The notes under the pieces were generated by a model. It was not told the DNA's origin. It was given only the letters and a program-made list of their open reading frames with translations, and did no database searches. Shown piece after piece: positions 33,548 to 41,659 of a stretch of 64,000 nt of DNA (position 1 is the first letter of the stretch; every line of letters begins with the position of its first letter). Location of the stretch: contig CP021237.1 of the NCBI GenBank assembly GCA_002151545.1, positions 868,001-932,000 of the forward strand, written 5' to 3'. Origin of the DNA: Sphingobacteriaceae bacterium GW460-11-11-14-LB5. GTDB lineage: Bacteria; Bacteroidota; Bacteroidia; Sphingobacteriales; Sphingobacteriaceae. A program made the translations under genes and the position numbers.

Positions 33548-34876
33548 ATGATAAACCCAAATTCGATCTCAAGAAAAGATTTTATTAAAAGCTCATCTAT
33601 TTTGCTTGCCAGTAGTTGTTTACTATCAACAGAACAGGCAATTGCCGAAGAAAATGTAGCAAGTAATTTTGCTGGAAAAACCCTGACCCTAAAAAATGTA
33701 AGGCTTGAAACAGGATTTGAGTATGATGAAGATGAAGTAATCAAAACAAAAACCGATCTTTTTATCATCGAGATCGAAGATGGTAAGGTGAAGAATGTGC
33801 TTCCCAATAATGCTCAGGCAAAAGCGATTGATGCAAAAGGATTGTTAATGCTTCCTGCTTTCAGAGATATGCACATCCACCTGGATAAAACCTATTATGG
33901 ATTGCCCTGGCAGGCACATTTGAAGAAAAACAGATCAGTGAAAGATATGATCGCTTTCGAACAGCAGATCATCCCTGAGCTGTTAAAAACTTCTATACCA
34001 CGATCCGAAAAATTGATTGAATTGCTCCAGTCGTACGGAACCAGTTACGCCCGTTCGCATGTAAATATTGATCCTACCTCGGGATTAGATTCCCTGAAAC
34101 ATTTAGAAACCGCGTTATTGCATAAAAAGAAATCATTTCAGGCAGAACTTGTGGCTTTTCCTCAACATGGAATTTATTATACCAAATCGGCAGATTTATT
34201 GAAGGAAGCTGCACAAATGGATATCGATTTTATTGGGGGTTTAGATCCGACTTCTATTGACGGTGGCATTGAAAAACACATGGATTTTGTGATACAGCTG
34301 GCGCTGGACCATGGAAAGGGGATAGATATCCATCTTCATGAATCGGGCGAATCGGGTGTAAAAACAATCGAATACCTGATTGATAAAGTGATGGAAAACC
34401 CGGCATTGAAAGGAAAAACCTATGTGAGTCATGCTTTTGCACTGCGGTATCTCGACAAAATCAAAACGGAAGAAATAGCCGAAAAGCTTGGTGCGGCAAA
34501 AATGGGAATAGCTTCAACCATTCCGCTTTCTGGTAACCCGATGCCTATCCCCGCATTGTACAAACATGGTGTAGAAGTGGTGGCAGGTAATGATTGTATT
34601 GTCGATCATTGGAATACTTTTGGTACTGGAAGCATTCTGCAAAAGGCCAATATCGCTGCCCAGATTTACGGCTATCGTACAGAATTTGAACTTTCTAGGA
34701 TACTGAAACTGGCTACCGGCAATATTCTTCCTTTGGATGACAAAGGGAAAAAACAGTGGCCAAAAGCGGGGGATAAAGCGAATGTGGTACTGGTTGATGC
34801 CAGTTGCTCTGCAGAGGCTGTATCCAGAGTATCACCAGTTAAAAGCTTAATTCATGATGGTAATTTAGTTTTCTGA
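33548..34876 (+). CDS. Exported amidohydrolase, cytosine-deaminase-like
   Basis: 442 residues. N-terminus SRKDFIKSSSILLASSCLL resembles a Tat signal (one Arg replaced by Lys). Metal-dependent amidohydrolase motifs: MHIHLDKTYYG (about 110) for the HxH, SHVNID, DIHLHESGESG, VSHAFAL and VAGNDCIVDHW with the catalytic Asp. The order is that of the CodA/N-isopropylammelide group. A TATTTTTG box lies at about 33520. Substrate unknown. Confidence 0.83.
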   Translation: MINPNSISRKDFIKSSSILLASSCLLSTEQAIAEENVASNFAGKTLTLKNVRLETGFEYDEDEVIKTKTDLFIIEIEDGKVKNVLPNNAQAKAIDAKGLLMLPAFRDMHIHLDKTYYGLPWQAHLKKNRSVKDMIAFEQQIIPELLKTSIPRSEKLIELLQSYGTSYARSHVNIDPTSGLDSLKHLETALLHKKKSFQAELVAFPQHGIYYTKSADLLKEAAQMDIDFIGGLDPTSIDGGIEKHMDFVIQLALDHGKGIDIHLHESGESGVKTIEYLIDKVMENPALKGKTYVSHAFALRYLDKIKTEEIAEKLGAAKMGIASTIPLSGNPMPIPALYKHGVEVVAGNDCIVDHWNTFGTGSILQKANIAAQIYGYRTEFELSRILKLATGNILPLDDKGKKQWPKAGDKANVVLVDASCSAEAVSRVSPVKSLIHDGNLVF

Positions 34877-34981
34877 TCAGGTCAAAATGAATTGCAATAT
34901 TTCCGATAGAATGAAGCGGTAACCCTAGTCTTTCGTAGAAAAATCTTATCTTGATTTTACACACAAATAAATCTTAAGGAT

Positions 34982-35257
34982 ATGAAAATTACATTAGACA
35001 CAAAATCCCTTTTGCTGGGATTTCTGGGCGCAGGCTTAATGTTTACCGCCATCAGTTTTAAAAATGGACAAGATCAGAGTATTGGAAGATATCGCACCCA
35101 GGTAGGGGCGAGTGATTTAGTCGTAATTCTGGATTCTCAAACAGGAAATTACATTATTGCGCCTGGTATACGAGATTTTGGAAAAGTACAATGGGTAAAG
35201 GGAGAGTTTGATAAAACATTTGGCACTGCGATAGACAATAAAAGAGAGGCGAAATAA
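34982..35257 (+). CDS. Small membrane-anchored protein
   Basis: 91 residues: an N-terminal hydrophobic segment (SLLLGFLGAGLMFTAISF) and a short periplasmic domain with two strands (SDLVVILDSQTGNYIIAPG). Family not recognised. Alone between an amidohydrolase gene and a convergent DUF4833 gene. Confidence 0.6.
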   Translation: MKITLDTKSLLLGFLGAGLMFTAISFKNGQDQSIGRYRTQVGASDLVVILDSQTGNYIIAPGIRDFGKVQWVKGEFDKTFGTAIDNKREAK

Positions 35258-35298
35258 TTGTTATGGACAGTGTTGATGATTGAAGTATAATATTTCGA

Positions 35299-35877
35299 TT
35301 ATTTTACGCTTATCCGCTCAACAATAGCTTTTCCTGTCGATTCTTCAATGCCTTCAATTTCGCCATATTTTACATTCGGGAGCCAGAAGCTGCCGCCTTG
35401 AATCCTGATAAACAACCGCGTAACTCTGATTATCCGGTTGTTTATCGTTACCGAAACATGGTAACTTTTATCGCTATACTTTTGCAGGTAAAAAGGCAGT
35501 TTTTTATGTGATACAAACCTAAATTCATATTTATCAGCTCCAAGCGCTTTCGTATCGATGCCGTAGGCGAACTTTCGTTGGATATAACCGAGTTCTTTTT
35601 TCTGTCCTTTTTCACCATAACGGATCCAGTAAACCTGAATAGGCGCATCAGGATTAATGCTGCCGTTTTCCTTGAGGTTTAAGGCATAAATTAAGGTATT
35701 GGTATTTGGATCGCGCTGGAGGTAAAATAACATATGATCTACATTTTTAGGCGTAGGAAAACTGAGGGGGGATGGATCTTTCGATTGCGCCCTGCTTTGA
35801 TTGGGAAAATGAAAGAAAATTAAAGTGATTAGAAATATTTTAATTACCGTTCGAATTTTATGGTTTACTGAATGCAT
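35299..35877 (-). CDS. DUF4833 exported protein
   Basis: 192 residues with a signal peptide (about 1-30, ending QSRAQS). The domain carries MLFYLQRDPNTNTLIYALN, IQVYWIRYGEKGQKKELGYIQRKFAYG and FRFVSHKKLPFYL, typical of DUF4833. Probably periplasmic. It may be the last gene of the unit beginning at the SAM riboswitch (35919-36277), 41 bases after the 60-residue ORF. Confidence 0.82.
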   Translation of the reverse strand: MHSVNHKIRTVIKIFLITLIFFHFPNQSRAQSKDPSPLSFPTPKNVDHMLFYLQRDPNTNTLIYALNLKENGSINPDAPIQVYWIRYGEKGQKKELGYIQRKFAYGIDTKALGADKYEFRFVSHKKLPFYLQKYSDKSYHVSVTINNRIIRVTRLFIRIQGGSFWLPNVKYGEIEGIEESTGKAIVERISVK

Positions 35878-35918
35878 GCTAGGTTTTTAATTTATAGATA
35901 AGCGCGATTGTATCGATT

Positions 35919-36101
35919 TCAAGTGTCTGTATTTTGTTCATCTTGATCATGAATTTCTTCTTCAGTTTGCTTTAACTGCTCATTGTAAAGCCGATCTGAT
36001 TCGGCCCTACAATTTTCATAATCATCTAATTTTTCTTTCGAAGTGTTTCCATGGATCTCAAAAAAATCCCTGATCGATGGATAATCAAAATATACCGACA
36101 T
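35919..36101 (-). CDS. 60-residue acidic protein downstream of a SAM riboswitch
   Basis: Reads MSVYFDYPSIRDFFEIHGNT... and ends in an acidic tail (EEEIHDQDEQNTDT). No known motif. It lies 24 bases after a 19-codon ORF whose start is inside the SAM-I aptamer, so it is the first sizable ORF on that transcript. Protein-like amphipathic helix pattern, but homology is untested. Confidence 0.5.
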   Translation of the reverse strand: MSVYFDYPSIRDFFEIHGNTSKEKLDDYENCRAESDRLYNEQLKQTEEEIHDQDEQNTDT

Positions 36102-36125
36102 ATGAATGAATTTTAATTACAAGTT

Positions 36126-36185
36126 TCAGAAAGGATAGCCATTGATCGTCCGTCGAATACAGTAAATACCTGCGTTCAAACTCAT
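36126..36185 (-). CDS. 19-residue ORF starting inside the SAM riboswitch P1 stem
   Basis: MSLNAGIYCIRRTINGYPF then TGA. Its ATG (36183-36185) is part of the 3' strand of P1 (GATGAGT), so SAM binding would bury the start codon. It could be a regulated microprotein, a leader peptide for the next ORF, or the stub of a lost methionine gene. Confidence 0.45.
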   Translation of the reverse strand: MSLNAGIYCIRRTINGYPF

Positions 36186-36277
36186 CTTTTCTGCAATTGC
36201 AGAAGGAATTAGCACCTTGTAGGGTAACAGGTTGCTAAGACATCAAAGGGCCATTCCCTCCGTCTTTCTTGATAAGT
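36180..36277 (-). promoter_or_regulatory. SAM-I (S-box) riboswitch aptamer
   Basis: On the minus strand: P1 ACTTATC/GATGAGT closes the element. P2 AAGAC...GTCTT contains GGAGGGAATGGCCC, then the core GCAACC. P3 is AGCAACCT...AGGTGCT. P4 is TTCTGC-AATT-GCAGAA. Order, spacing and core bases match SAM-I aptamers that bind S-adenosylmethionine and switch off methionine or cysteine genes. There is no T-tract terminator; the start codon within P1 points to translational control. Confidence 0.88.
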
Positions 36278-36301
36278 GTATTAAACAATTAAAATGTTTA
36301 G

Positions 36302-36372
36302 ACGTCATGGACGGAATCGAACCGCCGTACCAGGTTTTGCAGACCTTTACCTAACCACTCGGCCACATGACT
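36302..36372 (-). tRNA. tRNA-Cys (anticodon GCA), possibly degenerate
   Basis: Reads AGTCATG...anticodon loop CTGCAAA (GCA)...T-arm GGCGGTTCGATTCCGTC, acceptor 3' strand CATGACG, discriminator U73, as expected for Cys. Two A-G mismatches weaken it: position 1-72 in the acceptor and 27-43 in the anticodon stem. A TACCTTTG promoter box lies upstream at 36423-36430. Its 3' end is 24 bases before the SAM riboswitch on the same strand. Confidence 0.8.
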
Positions 36373-36422
36373 ATAAATCTCTTCTATATACCCCTAAAAG
36401 CAGCTATTTGAATAAGATAAAA

Positions 36423-36430
36423 CAAAGGTA
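36423..36430 (-). promoter_or_regulatory. TAnnTTTG box upstream of tRNA-Cys / SAM riboswitch
   Basis: Minus strand TACCTTTG, a perfect -7 match, about 50 bases upstream of the tRNA. No clear -33 TTG was seen. I saw no further TAnnTTTG between the tRNA and the riboswitch, so one transcript may carry both. Confidence 0.45.
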
Positions 36431-36546
36431 TAAAATAATTACTATAAAATCTATAGAAATAGTAGTTTTATTTATATTGGTCTGAAAATCTGAATAATAT
36501 CTATGCTAATTAGCGTTTTGGACAGCGTGAAAAGCCTTCGTATAGA

Positions 36547-36588
36547 AACACCAAAGGACAAATCTATTAAGCTTTGTCCTTTGGTGTT
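36547..36588. terminator. Perfect 16-bp hairpin downstream of the tldD operon
   Basis: AACACCAAAGGACAAA (36547-36562) pairs fully with TTTGTCCTTTGGTGTT (36573-36588) across a 10-base loop. It lies 22 bases after the last tldD stop. No T-run follows on the minus strand, so it may protect the mRNA 3' end or terminate weakly. Confidence 0.6.
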
Positions 36589-36609
36589 GATGAAGCAAAA
36601 AGACGAGTT

Positions 36610-38250
36610 TTAGCCTAACTTTCTGCCGGTATTAATTACGTTAACCCCATTAAACCGGGTGGTGGCACTTCCGTGCGAAACCGCACTGACTTGCCCGGGC
36701 TGGCCTTTTCCATCGGAAAATGTACCACCTAGCCGGTAATCGTTTTTATCACAACGTTGCACGCAGGAGTTCCAGAATTCCTGGGTATTGGCCTGGTAGG
36801 CCGCGTCTTTAAGCATGCCAACAATTTTACCTTCTTTAATTTCGTAAGCCAGCTGTGCGCTGAACTGGAAATTATATCGCTGCTGATCGATGGAATAGGA
36901 ATTCCTCCCGAACATGTAAATGCCTTTCTCCACATTTTTCACCATATCAGCCGCACTTAAAGCCGCATTCCCAGGTGCCAGTGAAACATTTGGCATTCTT
37001 TGAAACTGGATACTTTCCCAGCTATCGGCATAACAGCAGCCTTGCGATTCTTTCAATCCTAAAATATGCGCCTGGTCGCGGATGGTCTGGTAATTCACCA
37101 AAATCCCATCTTTAATGATATCCCACTGCCCACATTTTACACCTTCATCATCGTAACCTACTGCACCTAAGGAGCCAACTTCGAGCTTATCGGCAATGAT
37201 GTTTACCTCTTTGCTGCCGAAGTTGAATTTTTTACTTTCCCATTTATCCAGGGTTAAGAAACTGGTGCCCGCATAATTGGCTTCGTAACCCAAAACGCGG
37301 TCTAATTCGGTTGGGTGACCAACAGATTCGTGGATGGTTAAAAACAGGTGAGAGGGGTCTAAAACCAGGTCATATTTGCCTGGAGCGATGGGTTTTGCTT
37401 TTAGCTTTTCGTCAACGTGTGCGGCGGCTTCGCGTACATCTTCCAGCATATCGTAACGCTTTTTGTACATCGTAACCGGGCCACCTTTAATTTTTTCTTC
37501 GTCTTTTGGTTTCAGGTATTCAAAACCCATACCCATTGGAGCGCTTAAGGCATTTCTGGTTTCGAATTTGCCACTTGCTGCATCCGTTTTGGTTAAGGTA
37601 AAGGTTGGCCATATCCTGTGGATATCCTGATCGATATAGGAGCCTTCGGTTGAAGCAAAGTATTTCTGCTCATTAATCATAAAGAGGTTGGAACTGATGT
37701 ACTTTGCCCCACCTTTCATGGCCTCGCTATTTACTTTTAGAAGGAGATCAACTTTATCTGCAATAGGTACTTCAAAGGCATTAATTTCAACTGGTGTTTT
37801 CCAGCTTACGTCGCCATATCCTTTTTGCGCGGCCAGTTGGACCGGTTGATCCATCAGTTTTGAATTTCCTTTTGCAATGGCTACGGCAGCCTCGGCAGCT
37901 TTGGCAATACTGCTATTATCCAGGTTATTGGTTGCCGCAAAACCCCAGCTTCCATTGGCGATAACACGAACACCTAAACCATAAGATTCGGAATTAGAGA
38001 TGTTTTCTACCCTGGTTTCTCTGGTGGCCACTACCTGATTTAAATACCGGCCTATACGTACATCAGCATAAGTTGCGCCTTTGCTTTTTGCAGCGTTGAG
38101 CGCAACATCGGCCATTTTTTTCTTTAGTGCAACATCAACAGGTGTTAAAGATTCTTCAACAGAAATTATTTTGCCAAAAGCAGGTATATTGGGCACCATG
38201 CTGGCACCGAGGCCAACACCTGTCATATATAAAAAATCTCTTCTTCTCAA
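36610..38250 (-). CDS. TldD-family metalloprotease with Tat signal (copy 2)
   Basis: 546 residues. N-terminus MRRRDFLYMTGVGLGASMVP is a Tat signal (RRDFL). The TldD domain carries the zinc motif HESVGH (307-312), then PTELDRVLGYEANYAGTSF and a GAVGYDDEG block. TldD/TldE pairs form a protease that unfolds and trims peptides, for example in microcin B17 and CcdA processing. It is last in the tldD-tldE-tldD operon. The closely similar copy at 39697 shows a duplication; export suggests a periplasmic target. Confidence 0.92.
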   Translation of the reverse strand: MRRRDFLYMTGVGLGASMVPNIPAFGKIISVEESLTPVDVALKKKMADVALNAAKSKGATYADVRIGRYLNQVVATRETRVENISNSESYGLGVRVIANGSWGFAATNNLDNSSIAKAAEAAVAIAKGNSKLMDQPVQLAAQKGYGDVSWKTPVEINAFEVPIADKVDLLLKVNSEAMKGGAKYISSNLFMINEQKYFASTEGSYIDQDIHRIWPTFTLTKTDAASGKFETRNALSAPMGMGFEYLKPKDEEKIKGGPVTMYKKRYDMLEDVREAAAHVDEKLKAKPIAPGKYDLVLDPSHLFLTIHESVGHPTELDRVLGYEANYAGTSFLTLDKWESKKFNFGSKEVNIIADKLEVGSLGAVGYDDEGVKCGQWDIIKDGILVNYQTIRDQAHILGLKESQGCCYADSWESIQFQRMPNVSLAPGNAALSAADMVKNVEKGIYMFGRNSYSIDQQRYNFQFSAQLAYEIKEGKIVGMLKDAAYQANTQEFWNSCVQRCDKNDYRLGGTFSDGKGQPGQVSAVSHGSATTRFNGVNVINTGRKLG

Positions 38251-38275
38251 TTTTGTATATTTTTAATAAAAAGGT

Positions 38276-38359
38276 CGTCATCTCGACTGGAACGCAGTGG
38301 AAAGGAGAGATCTATCTAGGCAGATCTCTCGACTTCGCTGCACTCCGCTCGAGATGACG
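38276..38359. repeat. 84-bp REP-like palindrome between tldE and tldD copy 2
   Basis: Ends CGTCATCTCGA and TCGAGATGACG are perfect inverted repeats; an inner GAGAGATCT/AGATCTCTC hairpin follows. Closely related to the element at 54560-54667. Confidence 0.75.
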
Positions 38360-38377
38360 GTATTTAGAGGGAATTCC

Positions 38378-39694
38378 TTAAATCGCATCTGATAACGAAG
38401 TGAACGTAAAATCGCGGATTTTCATCGGCGGAATTAAGCCACTTCCTGTTCTCACTGGTTTACCTAAGGCTTCAACATTGTTGAGCATAATGACCGGACT
38501 TTCGTTGAACCTGAAATTTTTAATCGGGAATTTTATCTCACCATTTTCGATATAAAAAGTACCATCACGGGTTAATCCGGTCAGTAATAATGTCTGTGGA
38601 TCCACTGAGCGGATATACCAGAAACGGGTAACCAATATTCCTTTTTCCGTACTTTTGATTAAGTCTTCCAGGGATTGTGTTCCGCCTTCGATAATTACAC
38701 TGCGGCTAAATGGAATAGGCTCGACATTTTTTTGTGCTGCCCAATACCTCGAATAGGAAAGATTTTTTACAATCCCTTTTTCTACCCATTGTGTGCGCTT
38801 TACGGGCAAACCATCTCCATTCCATGTTGCTGATGGGATTTCAGTATTCATGGGATCAGAGTAAATGTTTACATTCTCCGAAAACAACTGTTCTCCTAAG
38901 CGCGTCCCACCGCCCTTTTTGCTCATAAAACTTCTGCCTTCATCAGCACTTCTGGCATCGAAACCCCTAAACATATTGCTTAAGATGTCGCTGGCTGCGA
39001 GAGGCTCTAAAATCACCGTATACTTGCCCGGCTCAATGGCTTTTGCACCTGCAGAGCCATTGGCTTTACCTGCCGCAATTTTACTTAGCGCAAGTGTATC
39101 CATTTTGTCTAAATCGTTGAAATCCTGCTCCACATAACCCGAACCGGTACCTTGCTTATTTCTAACCGTTACCGAGAAAGAAACGTTTGTACCCTTGTTG
39201 TAAGCGAATAAACCTTTGGAGTTCATGATGGCATTAAAACGGGTTGCATTTTCCAGGAAACCTGCGGCATCTAATCCGGCAGCTTTTGATACGCTTAAAC
39301 TTTTACCCACCATTTCGGCCCTGGTATCGGGTGTCATGGCAGCTGTTTTTGCATTATAGGTATTTGATTCTGCAAAGGTTTGCGGACCTAAAAGGGGCAT
39401 AAACTCTGGGTTTTCTGGTGCCAGCATCGCCAATTCTTCTGCTCTTTTTACTACTTTTTGCAAAGAGGCATCATCAAATTCGTTTATTGTGGCTGAGCCA
39501 GTTTTTTTACCAAAGGTTGAACTTACGCCTAAACTCATGGTGCTGATCTGACCTGCGGTAGAAACTGCATTACGGGCGTAACGGATATTTCCACCGTCAG
39601 AACCGTTTAAACCTACTTCGCAGAAATCGGCTTTCGAATATCCGATTACTTTTTTTAATATCGCCTGGGCTTCTTCTTTACTTAATATGGCCAT
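38378..39694 (-). CDS. TldE/PmbA-family subunit, no signal peptide
   Basis: 438 residues starting MAILSKEEAQAILKKVIGYSKADFCEV, with no Tat or Sec signal. The TldE/PmbA domain is seen in RYARNAVSTAGQI, GEQLFSENVNIYSDP and FWYIRSVDPQTLLLTGLTRDGTFYIENG. TldE lacks the zinc motif and completes the active site of TldD. It is two bases downstream of one tldD and 127 bases upstream of the other. If the TldD partners are exported by Tat, this subunit may travel in complex with them. Confidence 0.9.
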   Translation of the reverse strand: MAILSKEEAQAILKKVIGYSKADFCEVGLNGSDGGNIRYARNAVSTAGQISTMSLGVSSTFGKKTGSATINEFDDASLQKVVKRAEELAMLAPENPEFMPLLGPQTFAESNTYNAKTAAMTPDTRAEMVGKSLSVSKAAGLDAAGFLENATRFNAIMNSKGLFAYNKGTNVSFSVTVRNKQGTGSGYVEQDFNDLDKMDTLALSKIAAGKANGSAGAKAIEPGKYTVILEPLAASDILSNMFRGFDARSADEGRSFMSKKGGGTRLGEQLFSENVNIYSDPMNTEIPSATWNGDGLPVKRTQWVEKGIVKNLSYSRYWAAQKNVEPIPFSRSVIIEGGTQSLEDLIKSTEKGILVTRFWYIRSVDPQTLLLTGLTRDGTFYIENGEIKFPIKNFRFNESPVIMLNNVEALGKPVRTGSGLIPPMKIRDFTFTSLSDAI

Positions 39695-39696
39695 AA

Positions 39697-41331
39697 TTAT
39701 ATTTTTCTTGCTGTATTGATAACATTAACTCCATTAAACCGGGTAGTGGCACTGCCATGCGAAACAGCACTGCTTTGCGAAGGCTGCCCTTTTCCATCAT
39801 TGAACGAACCGCCTAAACGATAATCGCTTTCATCGCAAATGGCATTGCACGAATTCCAGAACTCCTGGGTATTGGCCTGATAGGCCACATCGTTAAGCAT
39901 GCCTGCAATTTTACCTTCCTTAATTTCATAGAAAATTTGTCCGCCGAACTGGAAATTGTAACGTTGCTGATCGATAGAAAAACTTCCATCGCCGATGATG
40001 TAAATGCCTTTTTCAACGTTTTTGATCATATCATCCACACTTAGTTTTTCTTTGCCTGGCTGTAATGAAACATTTGGCATGCGCTGAAACTGAACATCAT
40101 CCCAGCCCTGCGAATAACAGCAGCCATTAGATTCTGTTAAACCGATAATGTGCGCCTGATCGCGGATGGCCTGATAGCTTGTTAATACGCCGTTTTTGAT
40201 CAGGTCCCATTTTTTGCATTTTACACCTTCATCATCGTAACCAACAGCGCCCAGCGATCCAACCTGGGTTTTATCGGCCACAATATTTACTTTATCGCTG
40301 CCAAACTTAAATTTTTTCGATTCCCATTTGTCTAATGTAAGGAAACTGGTACCCGCGTAATTGGCTTCGTAGCCTAAAACACGGTCTAATTCAGTCGGGT
40401 GACCCACAGATTCGTGGATGGTTAACCAAAGGTGGGAAGGATCTAAAACCAGATCATATTTACCCGGCTCAACGGATTTAGCTTTTACTTTTTCGGTTGC
40501 TACTCGGGCGGCCTCTTTTACATCTTCCAGCATATCGTAACGACCTTTGTAGCGGGTTACAATCCCGGTAACCTTATCCTCAGGGCGGGCATGCATATAT
40601 TCATATCCTTTGCCTGAGGGCGCACTCAATGCATTACGGGTTTTAAATTTACCCGATTCGCGATCGACTTTGGTTACATTAAAAGTTGGGTAAATGCGGT
40701 GAACATCCTGATCGATGTAAGAACCATCAGTAGAAGCGAAGTATTTTTGTTCATTAACCGCGAAAATAACGGAGTTTACAAAATTGGCTCCATTCTGCAT
40801 GGCCACGTCGTTCACATTCAAAAGCAGGTCTACTTTTTCCTTTACCGGAACTTCGAAAGCATTAATTTCGATCGGTGTTTTCCAGCTTACCTCACCATAA
40901 CCTTTTTGGGGAGCCAGCTGAACCGGTTCGCCCTGTATTTTAGCATTGGCTTTTGCAACGGCCACCGCTTGTTCAGCGGCTTTGGCAATGGCATCTTTGG
41001 TTACATTGTTTGTGGCAGCAAAGCCCCAGCAACCATTGGCTAAAACGCGAATACCCACACCATACGATTCGGTATTGGCTACGCCTTGAACACGTTTTTC
41101 GCGGGTGGCTACAAACTGGTTCAAATAACGGCCTATGCGGATATCGGCATAAGTTGCACCTTTTGATTTTGCTGCATTTAAAGCAACATCAGCCAGTTCT
41201 TTTTTAATTTTTACATCTACTCCATCTAGGGCCTGTAAAGGGTCTATGGGAGTTCCGAATGCAGAAAGGTCGGGCAGGAGCAGGGCACCCATACCCATTC
41301 CGGATAAGTAGAGGAAGTCTTTTCTTTTCAA
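39697..41331 (-). CDS. TldD-family metalloprotease with Tat-like signal (copy 1)
   Basis: 544 residues, very similar to the 36610 gene throughout (shared blocks include SKGATYAD, KGYGEVSWKTPIEINAFEVP and HESVGHPTELDRVLG). Zinc motif HESVGH at 306-311. N-terminus MKRKDFLYLSGMGMGALLLP resembles a Tat signal with Lys-Arg-Lys in place of the twin Arg. First gene of the operon; tldE follows two bases later. Confidence 0.92.
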   Translation of the reverse strand: MKRKDFLYLSGMGMGALLLPDLSAFGTPIDPLQALDGVDVKIKKELADVALNAAKSKGATYADIRIGRYLNQFVATREKRVQGVANTESYGVGIRVLANGCWGFAATNNVTKDAIAKAAEQAVAVAKANAKIQGEPVQLAPQKGYGEVSWKTPIEINAFEVPVKEKVDLLLNVNDVAMQNGANFVNSVIFAVNEQKYFASTDGSYIDQDVHRIYPTFNVTKVDRESGKFKTRNALSAPSGKGYEYMHARPEDKVTGIVTRYKGRYDMLEDVKEAARVATEKVKAKSVEPGKYDLVLDPSHLWLTIHESVGHPTELDRVLGYEANYAGTSFLTLDKWESKKFKFGSDKVNIVADKTQVGSLGAVGYDDEGVKCKKWDLIKNGVLTSYQAIRDQAHIIGLTESNGCCYSQGWDDVQFQRMPNVSLQPGKEKLSVDDMIKNVEKGIYIIGDGSFSIDQQRYNFQFGGQIFYEIKEGKIAGMLNDVAYQANTQEFWNSCNAICDESDYRLGGSFNDGKGQPSQSSAVSHGSATTRFNGVNVINTARKI

Positions 41332-41659
41332 TTGGTTGAATTTAGTTAGTTTACGATTTCAATATAGCCAATTATGAGGCTAAAACTGGAAATTGATTAT
41401 AACATTTTAGTTTCAAAGGCCGATATTTAAGTATAAATGATTTATTAGGTGATTTTAGCGACTAATAAACGCAGGTTTTAGTGCCTTAGGTATGGTATTT
41501 GGTTTTTTTTGCCACGGAAACACTGAAAGCACGGAGCTGATTTGTATGGTATTGCGGCGGTTTGTGATAGTGTGCAACGACCAATCATGTTGCTAAGTAG
41601 ATTTTTCAAGAAGTCAAGTTTTAAAAACTTGACTTCTTTCTCGGAAATAGCCATACAAT
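41332..41659. other. Gene-free region with hairpin and dispersed repeat
   Basis: The 328-base gap upstream of tldD copy 1 and downstream of the MoxR-cluster end holds two items. One is TTTGCCACGGAAACACTG (41508-41525), the exact reverse complement of 25716-25733. The other is a hairpin AAGAAGTCAAGTT/AACTTGACTTCTT (41608-41638), 22 bases after the last MoxR-cluster gene, a plausible terminator. I see no supported gene. Confidence 0.6.

Noticed and set aside
36294..36485. 63-codon plus-strand ORF across the tRNA-Cys
   Set aside because: It is antisense to a tRNA gene and has no coding character.
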